This document shows, one piece after another, positions 1 to 7,706 of a stretch of DNA of 39,045 nt (its first letter is position 1; every line of letters begins with the position of its first letter). The notes under the pieces were generated by a model. The model saw only the letters and a program-made list of their open reading frames with translations. It did no database searches and had not been told where the DNA came from. Both the position numbers and the translations under genes were made by a program. The DNA comes from Phycisphaerae bacterium. GTDB lineage: Bacteria > Planctomycetota > Phycisphaerae > Phycisphaerales > SM1A02. The stretch lies in NCBI GenBank assembly GCA_002711415.1, contig PARI01000028.1, positions 13,844 through 52,888 of the forward strand, in the 5' to 3' direction.

Positions 1-993
1 CGAGACCGCCTGGGCCATGTTCCGCTGCAGCTGGTCCAGGCAGTGGGACAGGTGCGAAGCGCTGCCCTCGCTCTTCATGAACGCCGGTGCCGTCGCCGAG
101 AGCAACGTCCTCCGGATCGCCGCCAGTCGCTGATAGTCCGGGCCGTTGGCCAGACCGAGTTCCTTCCGGCGGGTCGCCAGTGACTTGACGATCTTGAACC
201 GCTTCAGCCGATCCGGGTGGGTCCACAGCAGTCGCTCGAGGTAGATCGCATCCTCGATCCAGTGTCCCGGTCGCATCTCGGCCAGGTCGATCAGGCAGAC
301 ATCCCCGGCAGTCTCGGACTGCCTTGAGAGCGCGTTGGCCGGATGCAGGTCGCCGTGGATCCATTCGACGGGCTGTCGGGCACGCCAGTGCTGGACGATC
401 TCGCCGAGTGAGCCATTGAGTTTCTTCAGCGCGATCTTCCACTGCTTCATGTCGTCGATCCGGTTGGTCGCGATGCTCTTCCTGGATCGGTCGAGCAGTT
501 CGTCCCAGTCCTCTGTGGCCACGGGATCCTTGCATGGCCACGTCGACGTCCCTCGTGCGAACTTCGCCGCTGCATCCGTGATCCTCTCGAGGTGATCCTC
601 GTGCCAGCGAAGAGCCAGTGGACCATGCTCGATCCGCTCGATCACCACCCAGGCCATGTCGTATCCGGCCAGCTCGGTGCCCGAGGCATGCACCCTCGGC
701 ACGACCAGGGGATCCGGTGTGTCCTGCAGTCTGGTCAGCCAGGTCAGTTCCCGCTGGTTGATCGGTAGCTTGATCACCGCCGGCCGTGGCTGGCCTTCAT
801 CGTTCCACGTGCCGACCGCCGTGGTCGCACCGCCATGCTGCCAGTCGGTCCTGAAGACATGAATCTCGCTCAGCCTGCCATCGCAGGCTCGACCCAGCTC
901 GTCCAGGAGGTTTTCAGCGAGGCTCCGGCTGACCCTCACCTCGGCCTGGGTCCCGGCCTGCTGCTTCGTCCTGGCGTCTTCCTCCCGTGCCAT
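1..993 (-). CDS. APH-fold phosphotransferase (kinase-like), 3' end cut by window edge
   Basis: This frame stays open from ATG 993 to base 1, giving 331 residues with no stop, so the C-terminus lies outside the window. Residues 213-220 read HGDLHPAN, the Brenner-type catalytic loop of aminoglycoside/choline/homoserine kinase-like phosphotransferases. IDLAE at 235-239 supplies the metal-binding aspartate (D236). An AVIKLP strand near residue 72 could carry the ATP-binding lysine. The fold and the likely transfer of phosphate from ATP to a small-molecule hydroxyl are well supported; the substrate cannot be read from sequence. An antibiotic-resistance role is not implied, since this superfamily mostly serves ordinary metabolism. 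The gene is divergent from the HAD gene at 1151. A purine-rich AAGGGA lies about 15 nt before the chosen ATG, so the start is only moderately certain. Confidence 0.75.
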   Translation of the reverse strand, partial: MAREEDARTKQQAGTQAEVRVSRSLAENLLDELGRACDGRLSEIHVFRTDWQHGGATTAVGTWNDEGQPRPAVIKLPINQRELTWLTRLQDTPDPLVVPRVHASGTELAGYDMAWVVIERIEHGPLALRWHEDHLERITDAAAKFARGTSTWPCKDPVATEDWDELLDRSRKSIATNRIDDMKQWKIALKKLNGSLGEIVQHWRARQPVEWIHGDLHPANALSRQSETAGDVCLIDLAEMRPGHWIEDAIYLERLLWTHPDRLKRFKIVKSLATRRKELGLANGPDYQRLAAIRRTLLSATAPAFMKSEGSASHLSHCLDQLQRNMAQAVS

Positions 994-1115
994 GATCAGC
1001 AGCCGTTCCCTTCGAGGGGGATCCAACCGGCTGGCGTCAGAAGGAGCAGTGGCCGCATGGTTCCACCGTATCCCAACAGGCCCGTGTCCACAAGACACCG
1101 ACCGGCCGGCCGGTG

Positions 1116-1144
1116 TTGAACTGACCATCAAGCCTGAATAGGCT
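1116..1144 (+). promoter_or_regulatory. Candidate promoter TTGAAC-N17-TAGGCT for the HAD gene
   Basis: TTGAAC (1116-1121) and TAGGCT (1139-1144) are separated by exactly 17 nt. Only 6 nt separate the -10 hexamer from ATG 1151, so transcription would begin at or next to the start codon. This could make the mRNA leaderless. It is an inference from spacing only. Confidence 0.4.
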
Positions 1145-1150
1145 CTGAGG

Positions 1151-2014
1151 ATGAAGTACAGGCTGCTGGCCATCGACATCGACGGGACGTTGCTGGATGA
1201 AACCGGCCAGGTCAGCCAGGCCAATGTCGAGGCGTTGGCCAGGGCTCGTGAACACGGGCTGGAGGTCGTACTGGCCACAGGCCGGGCGTTCGTCGAATGT
1301 TCCAACGTGCTCACGATGACCCCGGGCATCCGGTATCTCATCGGGGCCGGTGGTGCGCTGTTGAGCGAGACGTCCACGGGCAGGACGATTCGCAGGAGCG
1401 CCATGCCGCCCACGCTCTCGCATGAAGTCGCGACGGCCATCGTCGAACACGGGTTTCTCGCCCACCTGTTGAAGGATTCACAGGCCAGCGGATACGACTA
1501 CCTCATGATCGGTGATTCCAAGCCTGACCCGTCGACGACCTGGTGGTTGCAGATGCACCAGGTGCGAACGGAGTGGGTGTCCCATGTCCATATGGATCGC
1601 TACCCCGATCACACCGTCCGGGTCGGCACCGTGGCGATAGGGGACCAGCTCCACGAGGTGACCGAGTTCCTTCGCGACCGTTTCGGAGATTCGATCATGT
1701 GCCAGCACTGGTCGGCACAGACCCCGCACCAGGTGACCGGATCCCGGACGCACCTGCTGGAGATCTTCAACCCGATGGTCGACAAGTGGACCATGTTCAG
1801 GCAGCTGGCCGACGACCTGGGGATCCGACATGACCAGACGGTGGCCATCGGTGACGGCTTCAACGACATCGCGATCGTCCGGCAGGCCGGCCTTGGCATC
1901 GCCGTGGCCAACGCGAGTGAAGACGTGCTCCAGGTCGCGGACCGGACGACCCTGTCACATGACCGGGATGGCGTGGCCGTGGCGATCGGGCACATTCTTG
2001 ACGGCGATTGGTGA
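1151..2014 (+). CDS. Cof-type HAD-IIB phosphatase
   Basis: The protein of 287 residues has the HAD motif I DIDGT at 9-13 (nucleophile D9, acid/base D11), followed by an LATGR motif II region near 41-45. GDGFND at 234-239 is motif IV, the metal-binding pair. The large insertion between motifs II and III and the length match the C2B-capped Cof/YidA branch. These are cytosolic phosphatases acting on sugar phosphates or on flavin and other cofactor phosphates; the substrate here is unknown. The stop codon overlaps a possible ATG of the next gene (TGATG at 2012-2016), so the two may be partly co-transcribed. No good Shine-Dalgarno sequence precedes the ATG; GAGG sits directly against it. Confidence 0.88.
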   Translation: MKYRLLAIDIDGTLLDETGQVSQANVEALARAREHGLEVVLATGRAFVECSNVLTMTPGIRYLIGAGGALLSETSTGRTIRRSAMPPTLSHEVATAIVEHGFLAHLLKDSQASGYDYLMIGDSKPDPSTTWWLQMHQVRTEWVSHVHMDRYPDHTVRVGTVAIGDQLHEVTEFLRDRFGDSIMCQHWSAQTPHQVTGSRTHLLEIFNPMVDKWTMFRQLADDLGIRHDQTVAIGDGFNDIAIVRQAGLGIAVANASEDVLQVADRTTLSHDRDGVAVAIGHILDGDW

Positions 2015-2032
2015 TGCCACCGGCCACGGGCG

Positions 2033-2038
2033 TACAAT
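2033..2038 (+). promoter_or_regulatory. Candidate -10 element TACAAT for the IOR-like gene
   Basis: TACAAT lies 8 nt before the in-frame GTG at 2047, the distance expected if transcription starts on the start codon. The same TACAAT-N8-start arrangement occurs at 27302-27318 and 30699-30715. A weak TTGGTG (2008-2013) lies 19 nt upstream. Confidence 0.45.
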
Positions 2039-2046
2039 CCACCCAC

Positions 2047-5000
2047 GTGACCGCATCAACAACGATCCAGGGAACCGTTGACACCGGATGGGAACTTGCC
2101 CGTTGCGAGGGACTGGTCCAGTTGAACGCGACCGGTGCGATTCTCAAGGGGGCCCTTGAGTCTGAGGTCCCGGTCCATGCGGTATTCGCACCTCGTCGGC
2201 TCCCCTTCGACGGCTTCTCTCGAGTGCAGGGAAGGGAGCACGTGCAGCGCCAGCTCGCGATGCACCAGATGCGAATTCTCTCGATCCCTGGACCGGTCCG
2301 GTGCGTCCGGCTGCTCCAGAGGGCGATCTCGGTCGGGCACAACGCGATCACGCTCATCCCCAACGACCAGCTCGGCACGATCGCCTCGACCCTGGAGCGA
2401 CTGGTCGGCATGGCTTCTGAAGGTTTCGGCTGTGGGTGCATCATCCTCGAGGACAATCCGGCCCTCGCCCCGAGCGCCTGCCCTCGCCTGGCTGCCCGTC
2501 GATTCGATGTGCCTGCGATCGAGGTCGCCAGCCTCGATGAACTCCGCGATGCGATCGAGCAGGCGCTTCGATTCGCGATGGTCGACGGCTCGATTGCGAT
2601 GATCATTGCTCACTCGATGGTCCTTCGCTCTGTCCAGACGATCCAGGCCAGGGCCAACCGGGTCGTTGACTCGGTCGACCAGGCGGCCTGGTTGCATCGG
2701 GCCAGGCTCTCGCCCAGGACAACCGCCGAGCAGATCGACTCGCTCCGCCTGGCGCGTCGACTCGAACTGGACCGGACACGTTCGCTTCCAAGTCCCGGTG
2801 AGATCGAACCGGTCGGCTTCATCCTGTGCGGTCCCGCCCGGGTCACGGCGAGGCATGTCCTGCAGCGGCTGGGGCTGTCGGGGCGTATCCCGCTGCTGGA
2901 ACTGAGGCTGCTGAACCCGATCGACGACTCGATCGTTGCGAGGTTCCTGCAACGGTGCCGGGACATCGTCATCCTGGAACCGAGAACCTCGAGCATGGTG
3001 TCGGCGCTGCTCGCCGTCAGCGAGGTGGAGCGACGGCGAGATCCGTCCTCCAACCCGGCCCGGCTCTGGTGGCAGGAACTGCCGCCGACCGATGCTGGAG
3101 ACCAACTCAGGCTCGAACCATCCGATGCGTTGAATCCATCGATCCTTGCTCGCAAGCTCTCGGGGTTGTTCCTCAAGGCCGACCCGAGCCTGAAGGTGGA
3201 CGAGCACCTGGTCCGCGGAGCCCTGGACGAGAAGTCCATGCCCATCCCGGTTCGTGGCGAGGGCCTCGGGCAGTCCGCGGCGATACACAGGATCCAGGAC
3301 GAACTGGTCAGTCTGGATGCCTGGATCAGGGAGCAGACCTTCGAGACCCCGACCGGGAGCACCCACGCGCTCTTCATCGAGGGCAAGCCGGTGCCCACCG
3401 GTGTCGAACGGATCGTCTACACGGAAACCTGGGATCGCAGGCGGTTTCTCGCCGAGGGGGCCGGCGTCTTCACACAGGTGATGGAAGATTCCTCTCCACG
3501 CATCGTGGTCGTCTGCGACCTTGGTGGGACCGATGCTGATGAACTGGTCAGGTTCTGCAGGGGGGTCACGCCACCGGGGATCGCCGACTGGATCGGGATC
3601 CTGCAGGTCGAGCTCGCTGATGGTGCCGAGCTTTCACGGGCCCTTCGTGATGCCGCGACAAAGGACATGATGACCGTGATCATCGCCCGGGAGACCAACC
3701 CGCGCCGACTGGACACGACGGCGCTGGAACGAAGCACGCGAGAGATCGATCGCCTCGGGTTCAGCAAGCTCCAGCGCGTCATCTGGTCTGCGGACAACGC
3801 GTGCGAGTTGAGACTTCCCTCGATCGTGACGCAGGCCGATCTTGGTCTGGAGTCCTCGCCCGGTCCGCTCCAGACCGTCTACAGTTCGGACCGGATCTCC
3901 GATCGCGTCCCGACCATGGTCAGGTTCCGCATCCGCCCTCAGCTTGAGCAGGTCGAGGTACTCAGGACCCAACCGCCTGAACCACCCATGCAACTGAATC
4001 TGTCCAGGAAGCTTCCGGTGCCGCGGCCGGTCCATTCCAGCAGTGGGATCTGGAGGGTGCACCTGGCTGGGTACCGCGGGGAGTCCCCTGGCCTGGCCGC
4101 GATGGCGATGTTGCAGGCGGGCCGGTTCATGGATTACCAGGTGATGGGTGTGCACAGGGCGATCCCGATCGGTCCCGGCAGGCGGGCGTGGTCCCAGGTC
4201 CTGTTCACGCGTCCCCGCGACGGAGAGCCGTTGCCGATGAGGCCGGAGATTCCCTGGGGGGAGGCCGACCTGCTTCTGGGCATGGATCCGATTGAATCGG
4301 TTCGTGCGATCGGTCCGGATCCAGAGCTTCGGGTGGCCAGCAGCGACAGGACCAGCGCGGTGATCAACACCGGCTTGCTGGAGGATCAGCAGGAACTTGG
4401 ACAGGAGCTCCCCGAGATCCTGGAAGGACCTCTTGACCAGTTGTTCGCCGTGGACGGGATGCTCGTGGCCGACCTGGCCGCCGCCTGCAGGCGGTGCTTT
4501 CTCACCGACCGCATGCTTGACTTGGTCCTGCTTGGTGCGGCGTTCCAGCGAGGCTTCGTGCCCCTGACAACCGAGAGCATCGAAGCGGCTCTTGCCTCGA
4601 TGGAACAGCAGGGTTTCGGCCGCTGCCAGGATGCGTTCGCCCTGGGGCGGCATTTCTCGGTGGAACCGGAGATGTCCGAGCCCTCGCGCATCCGGCATGA
4701 CGAGCCAACCCCACGGTTGAAGCGTCGACTCGTGTTGACCGAATCGTTGTCACGCCGCCGGGGATCCGTACGTTCTCGACAGATGAACCAGCTTCTGGAC
4801 TCGGTCCTTTCAACGCTCGAACCCATGGCGAAGAGCAGCCGTGGGCGAGCCTCGATCAACGACATGCTCATCTGTCTCCAGCGATGCGTCGTCTGGGGCG
4901 GGATCGACCTGGCCAGGCGGTATGCCGATCTGGTCACGCGGATCTTCGAGGTGGATGATCAGGCCGAGGCGTATCCACTGGTCCGAGGATCGATCCTTCC

Positions 5001-5469
5001 ACTGGCCGATGCGCTGCTGATCCGTGACATCTACTACGTCAGTTCCATGCAGGTGAGCCTCGAGCAGACCCGGAGAACACGGCAGCGATTGAGCGTCCGA
5101 CCTGGCAGGGGAGACACCATGGATCGAAGGTTCCTCACACGGGTGGATCTGGTCATCGGCTCACGAAGATGGCGGCTTGACATCCGTTCCAGTGACTGGC
5201 TCCCGAGGCTTGCGGCCCGGTTGTCTCGGGTGATCCCGAAGTCTTGGCGAGGCACACCGGCCCAACGGCAGCGGCGCACCTGGTGCATCGACTTCTTCGA
5301 GTCGGTCATCTCTGACGCCCGATCCGATCGCGACTCGGCCCTTGCCAGGGTCCAGCGCCTGCACGAACTGGCATCAAGGACCCGTCTTCGAGGCGTCTCG
5401 GTCGGCGAACTGGAGCACCTGGTCGCACGAGCCGGCGATGAGGATCAATCTTCTGTCGATGCTTCCTGA
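2047..5469 (+). CDS. Fused indolepyruvate:ferredoxin oxidoreductase-like protein, apparently degenerate
   Basis: The product has about 1140 residues, the size of the one-chain indolepyruvate (2-oxoacid):ferredoxin oxidoreductases. The domain order also fits. Roughly residues 20-210 resemble the POR N-terminal domain, 250-310 the POR domain II (strand pattern around GFILCGPARVTARH), 500-590 the end of a TPP domain (VTVIIAR-like strand), 685-880 the gamma domain (LLLGMDP, LGAAFQRGF), and the last 240 or so the helical C-terminal domain of fused enzymes. I cannot find the TPP/Mg motif or the CxxCxxC ferredoxin cysteines of IorA, and the TPP core looks shortened. Oxidoreductase activity is therefore doubtful. 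GTG 2047 is preferred because of the -10 at 2033; ATG 2014 (TGATG overlap) and TTG 2008 are alternatives. The 3' end overlaps rlmN tail to tail by 25 bp. Confidence 0.6.
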   Translation: MTASTTIQGTVDTGWELARCEGLVQLNATGAILKGALESEVPVHAVFAPRRLPFDGFSRVQGREHVQRQLAMHQMRILSIPGPVRCVRLLQRAISVGHNAITLIPNDQLGTIASTLERLVGMASEGFGCGCIILEDNPALAPSACPRLAARRFDVPAIEVASLDELRDAIEQALRFAMVDGSIAMIIAHSMVLRSVQTIQARANRVVDSVDQAAWLHRARLSPRTTAEQIDSLRLARRLELDRTRSLPSPGEIEPVGFILCGPARVTARHVLQRLGLSGRIPLLELRLLNPIDDSIVARFLQRCRDIVILEPRTSSMVSALLAVSEVERRRDPSSNPARLWWQELPPTDAGDQLRLEPSDALNPSILARKLSGLFLKADPSLKVDEHLVRGALDEKSMPIPVRGEGLGQSAAIHRIQDELVSLDAWIREQTFETPTGSTHALFIEGKPVPTGVERIVYTETWDRRRFLAEGAGVFTQVMEDSSPRIVVVCDLGGTDADELVRFCRGVTPPGIADWIGILQVELADGAELSRALRDAATKDMMTVIIARETNPRRLDTTALERSTREIDRLGFSKLQRVIWSADNACELRLPSIVTQADLGLESSPGPLQTVYSSDRISDRVPTMVRFRIRPQLEQVEVLRTQPPEPPMQLNLSRKLPVPRPVHSSSGIWRVHLAGYRGESPGLAAMAMLQAGRFMDYQVMGVHRAIPIGPGRRAWSQVLFTRPRDGEPLPMRPEIPWGEADLLLGMDPIESVRAIGPDPELRVASSDRTSAVINTGLLEDQQELGQELPEILEGPLDQLFAVDGMLVADLAAACRRCFLTDRMLDLVLLGAAFQRGFVPLTTESIEAALASMEQQGFGRCQDAFALGRHFSVEPEMSEPSRIRHDEPTPRLKRRLVLTESLSRRRGSVRSRQMNQLLDSVLSTLEPMAKSSRGRASINDMLICLQRCVVWGGIDLARRYADLVTRIFEVDDQAEAYPLVRGSILPLADALLIRDIYYVSSMQVSLEQTRRTRQRLSVRPGRGDTMDRRFLTRVDLVIGSRRWRLDIRSSDWLPRLAARLSRVIPKSWRGTPAQRQRRTWCIDFFESVISDARSDRDSALARVQRLHELASRTRLRGVSVGELEHLVARAGDEDQSSVDAS

Positions 5470-6548
5470 CGCAGTTGGCCGCATGCTGCGGCGATGTCGC
5501 GTCCTCTGCTGGCACGGATGTGCGTGTTGACGCCGCCCTTGAGCAGGATCGACTGGAACTGGTGGACATCCGCGGATTCCGGACGGCGGTAGGGCAGTGA
5601 TTCGACCTCGTTGTACCTGATCAGGTTGATGTTGGAACGGAGCCTTCCGGCCAGGTTGGCCAGTTCCCTCGCGTGTTCAGGCTGGTCGTTGACCCCCCCG
5701 AGGAGGATGTACTCCAGAGTGACCTCTCGACCGGTCTTCCGGAAGTACTCGTCACAGGCATCAAGCAGTTCTTCGATCGTTGCGTACTCGGCCCAGGGAA
5801 TGATTTCTCGTCGCAACTGATCATTCGGAGCGTGAAGGCTCAGGGCGAGTGTCACCGGGATTTCGAAATCCACGAGCTTTCTGATGGCTGTCGGCAGTCC
5901 CACCGTCGAAACGGTGATCCTTCGTGCCGAGATGTTGAAGGCCCAGTCCGCGTTGATGGTCCGGATCGCGCTGGTGACGGCCGCGTAGTTGGCCAGTGGT
6001 TCGCCCATTCCCATGAAGACGATGTTGGTGATCCTGTCCAAGCCGGGAAGTTGCTGGAGTCGCCATACCTGCTCGACGATCCGCGCCGTCGTGAGATTGC
6101 CGTCGAGTCCCTCGAGGCCTGATGCGCAGAACCGGCAGCCGACCGGGCATCCAACCTGGCTGGAGACGCATGCGGTCCTTCTTTGGCCTGAGGGGATCAT
6201 CACGCATTCGGTCTGCTGCACGTCATGAAGCAGTTCCAGCGAGCCGGCTCCTGACCGTCTCGGCGGCCACTCCAGGAGGAGCTTTCGTGTTCCGTCGTTG
6301 GAGTCCTGGTTGCGATGGATCCTCGCTTCGCCGAGCTGAAGCAGCTCGGGAAGTCGCTGCCTGTTCCTGGAGGAGATGTTGGTCATCCCGTCCGGATCGA
6401 TCACGCCCTTCTGGTAGATCCACTGGCAGAGCTGGTCGGCCGTGTGGCCGGGCATGTCCCACTCGCCGCAGTGCGATGCAAGCGTTGCGGGATCAAGGCC
6501 GAAGAACGATGGTCGTTGGGAGTCACTGGATGTAATGGTGTCGTTCAC
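5445..6548 (-). CDS. rlmN: 23S rRNA (adenine2503-C2)-methyltransferase RlmN
   Basis: RlmN is a radical-SAM enzyme that methylates C2 of A2503 in 23S rRNA, and in many bacteria A37 of some tRNAs. The 367-residue protein has the cluster motif CX3CX2C at C134, C138 and C141. C127 and C356 match the two catalytic cysteines of the RlmN mechanism, since C127 lies seven residues before the cluster as in the E. coli enzyme. The GMGEPL motif near residue 186 is also present. Translation starts at GTG 6548, which overlaps the ispH stop codon (GTGA), so rlmN is translationally coupled behind ispH. Both encoded enzymes carry iron-sulfur clusters. The 3' end runs 25 bp into the end of the oppositely directed IOR-like gene. 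Confidence 0.95.
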   Translation of the reverse strand: MNDTITSSDSQRPSFFGLDPATLASHCGEWDMPGHTADQLCQWIYQKGVIDPDGMTNISSRNRQRLPELLQLGEARIHRNQDSNDGTRKLLLEWPPRRSGAGSLELLHDVQQTECVMIPSGQRRTACVSSQVGCPVGCRFCASGLEGLDGNLTTARIVEQVWRLQQLPGLDRITNIVFMGMGEPLANYAAVTSAIRTINADWAFNISARRITVSTVGLPTAIRKLVDFEIPVTLALSLHAPNDQLRREIIPWAEYATIEELLDACDEYFRKTGREVTLEYILLGGVNDQPEHARELANLAGRLRSNINLIRYNEVESLPYRRPESADVHQFQSILLKGGVNTHIRASRGRDIAAACGQLRQEASTED

Positions 6549-7603
6549 CCGGTTTCCCGCACCGTCAGATCGATCGTCCTGTGCGAGATGCCCTGGGATT
6601 CAAGCCATTCGTTGATCTCGGTGCCGGTATCCATCTTGATACGCCGTCCCGTCGGATCGATGCTTCGTGACCGCATGAGTTGCTTGAGCGTTCCGGGGAG
6701 ACCGAATTCCACCTGTTCTCTGTAGATGTCATGCTGCTCGACCTCGCCGCCATACTTGTCGATCAACTCGACGATCAGATCGTGGACCAGGTCCTCGGGG
6801 GCGCTGGCCCCTGCGGTGATGAGTACCGTCTCGATCCCTTTGAACCAGCTGGCATCCAACTCGCTGCAGTCATCGATGAGCTTGGCCGACGTGCCCATGC
6901 TCTCGGCGATCTCGGTCAGGCGGACCGAGTTGGAGCTGTTGCGGCTTCCGACCACGAGGACGAGATCGCAGTCAGGAGCAATCACCCTGAGAGCTCGCTG
7001 CCGGTTCGTCGTCGCGTAGCAGATGTCGCCTCCCGGCGGCTCCTTGATGTTGGGAAACTTCGACTTGAGCGCGTCGATGATCAGCGTGGCGTCATCGAGT
7101 GACAGCGTCGTCTGGGTGAGGTAGACCAGTTGATCAGGGTCCTCGATGTCGAGTTGATCGATGTCATCGACCTTCTCGACGATCTGGATCGCATCAGGGG
7201 CCTCGCCACGGGTGCCGATGATCTCCTGGTGATCGTGGTGCCCGACCAGGAGGATCTGGTATCCCTTCCTGGCGTAGCGGATTGCCTCTGCATGCACTTT
7301 CGTCACCAGCGGGCAGGTCGCGTCGATGGCGGACAGGTTCTTCTTCTTGGCCTGCTCTCGGATCTGGGGCGAGACGCCATGGGCACTGAAGACGACAATG
7401 GAGTCATTGGGGACATCCTCCATGTCCTCGACGAAGACGACACCCCGATCGATGAAGCGATCGACCACGTGGCGGTTGTGCACGATCTCGTGGTAGACGT
7501 AGATCTTCTCGCCTGGGCAGATGTCCAGGAGTTGATCGACGACATCGATCGCCATGTAGACGCCGGCACAGAAACCCCTTGGATTGGCAAGTATCAGTTT
7601 CAT
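6545..7603 (-). CDS. ispH: 4-hydroxy-3-methylbut-2-enyl diphosphate reductase IspH
   Basis: IspH catalyses the last step of the MEP pathway, reducing HMBPP to IPP and DMAPP with a 4Fe-4S cluster. In this 352-residue protein the three cluster cysteines are C12, C97 and C195. The substrate-binding histidines are H42, H75 and H125, with E127 of HQE as the catalytic glutamate. The sequence starts MKLILANPRGFCAG, typical of the family. AGGA lies 7 nt before the ATG. The gene leads a two-gene unit with rlmN and is divergent from hpnCDE, whose enzymes use farnesyl diphosphate built from IspH products. The shared intergenic DNA is about 100 bp. Confidence 0.96.
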   Translation of the reverse strand: MKLILANPRGFCAGVYMAIDVVDQLLDICPGEKIYVYHEIVHNRHVVDRFIDRGVVFVEDMEDVPNDSIVVFSAHGVSPQIREQAKKKNLSAIDATCPLVTKVHAEAIRYARKGYQILLVGHHDHQEIIGTRGEAPDAIQIVEKVDDIDQLDIEDPDQLVYLTQTTLSLDDATLIIDALKSKFPNIKEPPGGDICYATTNRQRALRVIAPDCDLVLVVGSRNSSNSVRLTEIAESMGTSAKLIDDCSELDASWFKGIETVLITAGASAPEDLVHDLIVELIDKYGGEVEQHDIYREQVEFGLPGTLKQLMRSRSIDPTGRRIKMDTGTEINEWLESQGISHRTIDLTVRETG

Positions 7604-7618
7604 GATCGTCCTGGTTCC

Positions 7619-7624
7619 ATTCTA
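7619..7624 (-). promoter_or_regulatory. Candidate -10 element TAGAAT for ispH-rlmN
   Basis: On the minus strand TAGAAT lies 15 nt before the ispH ATG, leaving a leader just long enough for the AGGA ribosome-binding site. No convincing -35 hexamer is seen. It lies back to back with the hpnC promoter. Confidence 0.35.
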
Positions 7625-7649
7625 GCCCATCAAGGCCGATCCTGACTCT

Positions 7650-7679
7650 TTGGCCCTGTGGAGGCGGCTTGGGTACACT
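7650..7679 (+). promoter_or_regulatory. Candidate promoter TTGGCC-N18-TACACT for hpnCDE
   Basis: TTGGCC (7650-7655) and TACACT (7674-7679) are 18 nt apart. Transcription would start near 7686 and leave GAGGAGG (7695-7701) in a short leader before TTG 7707. This placement argues against any start upstream of 7707. Confidence 0.5.
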
Positions 7680-7706
7680 CTTTATTTCACACACGAGGAG
7701 GTTGCC

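Noticed and set aside
7650-7706. Upstream extension of hpnC
   Set aside because: The frame is open to TTG 7650, but the -10 TACACT and GAGGAGG lie inside it; the start is placed at TTG 7707.
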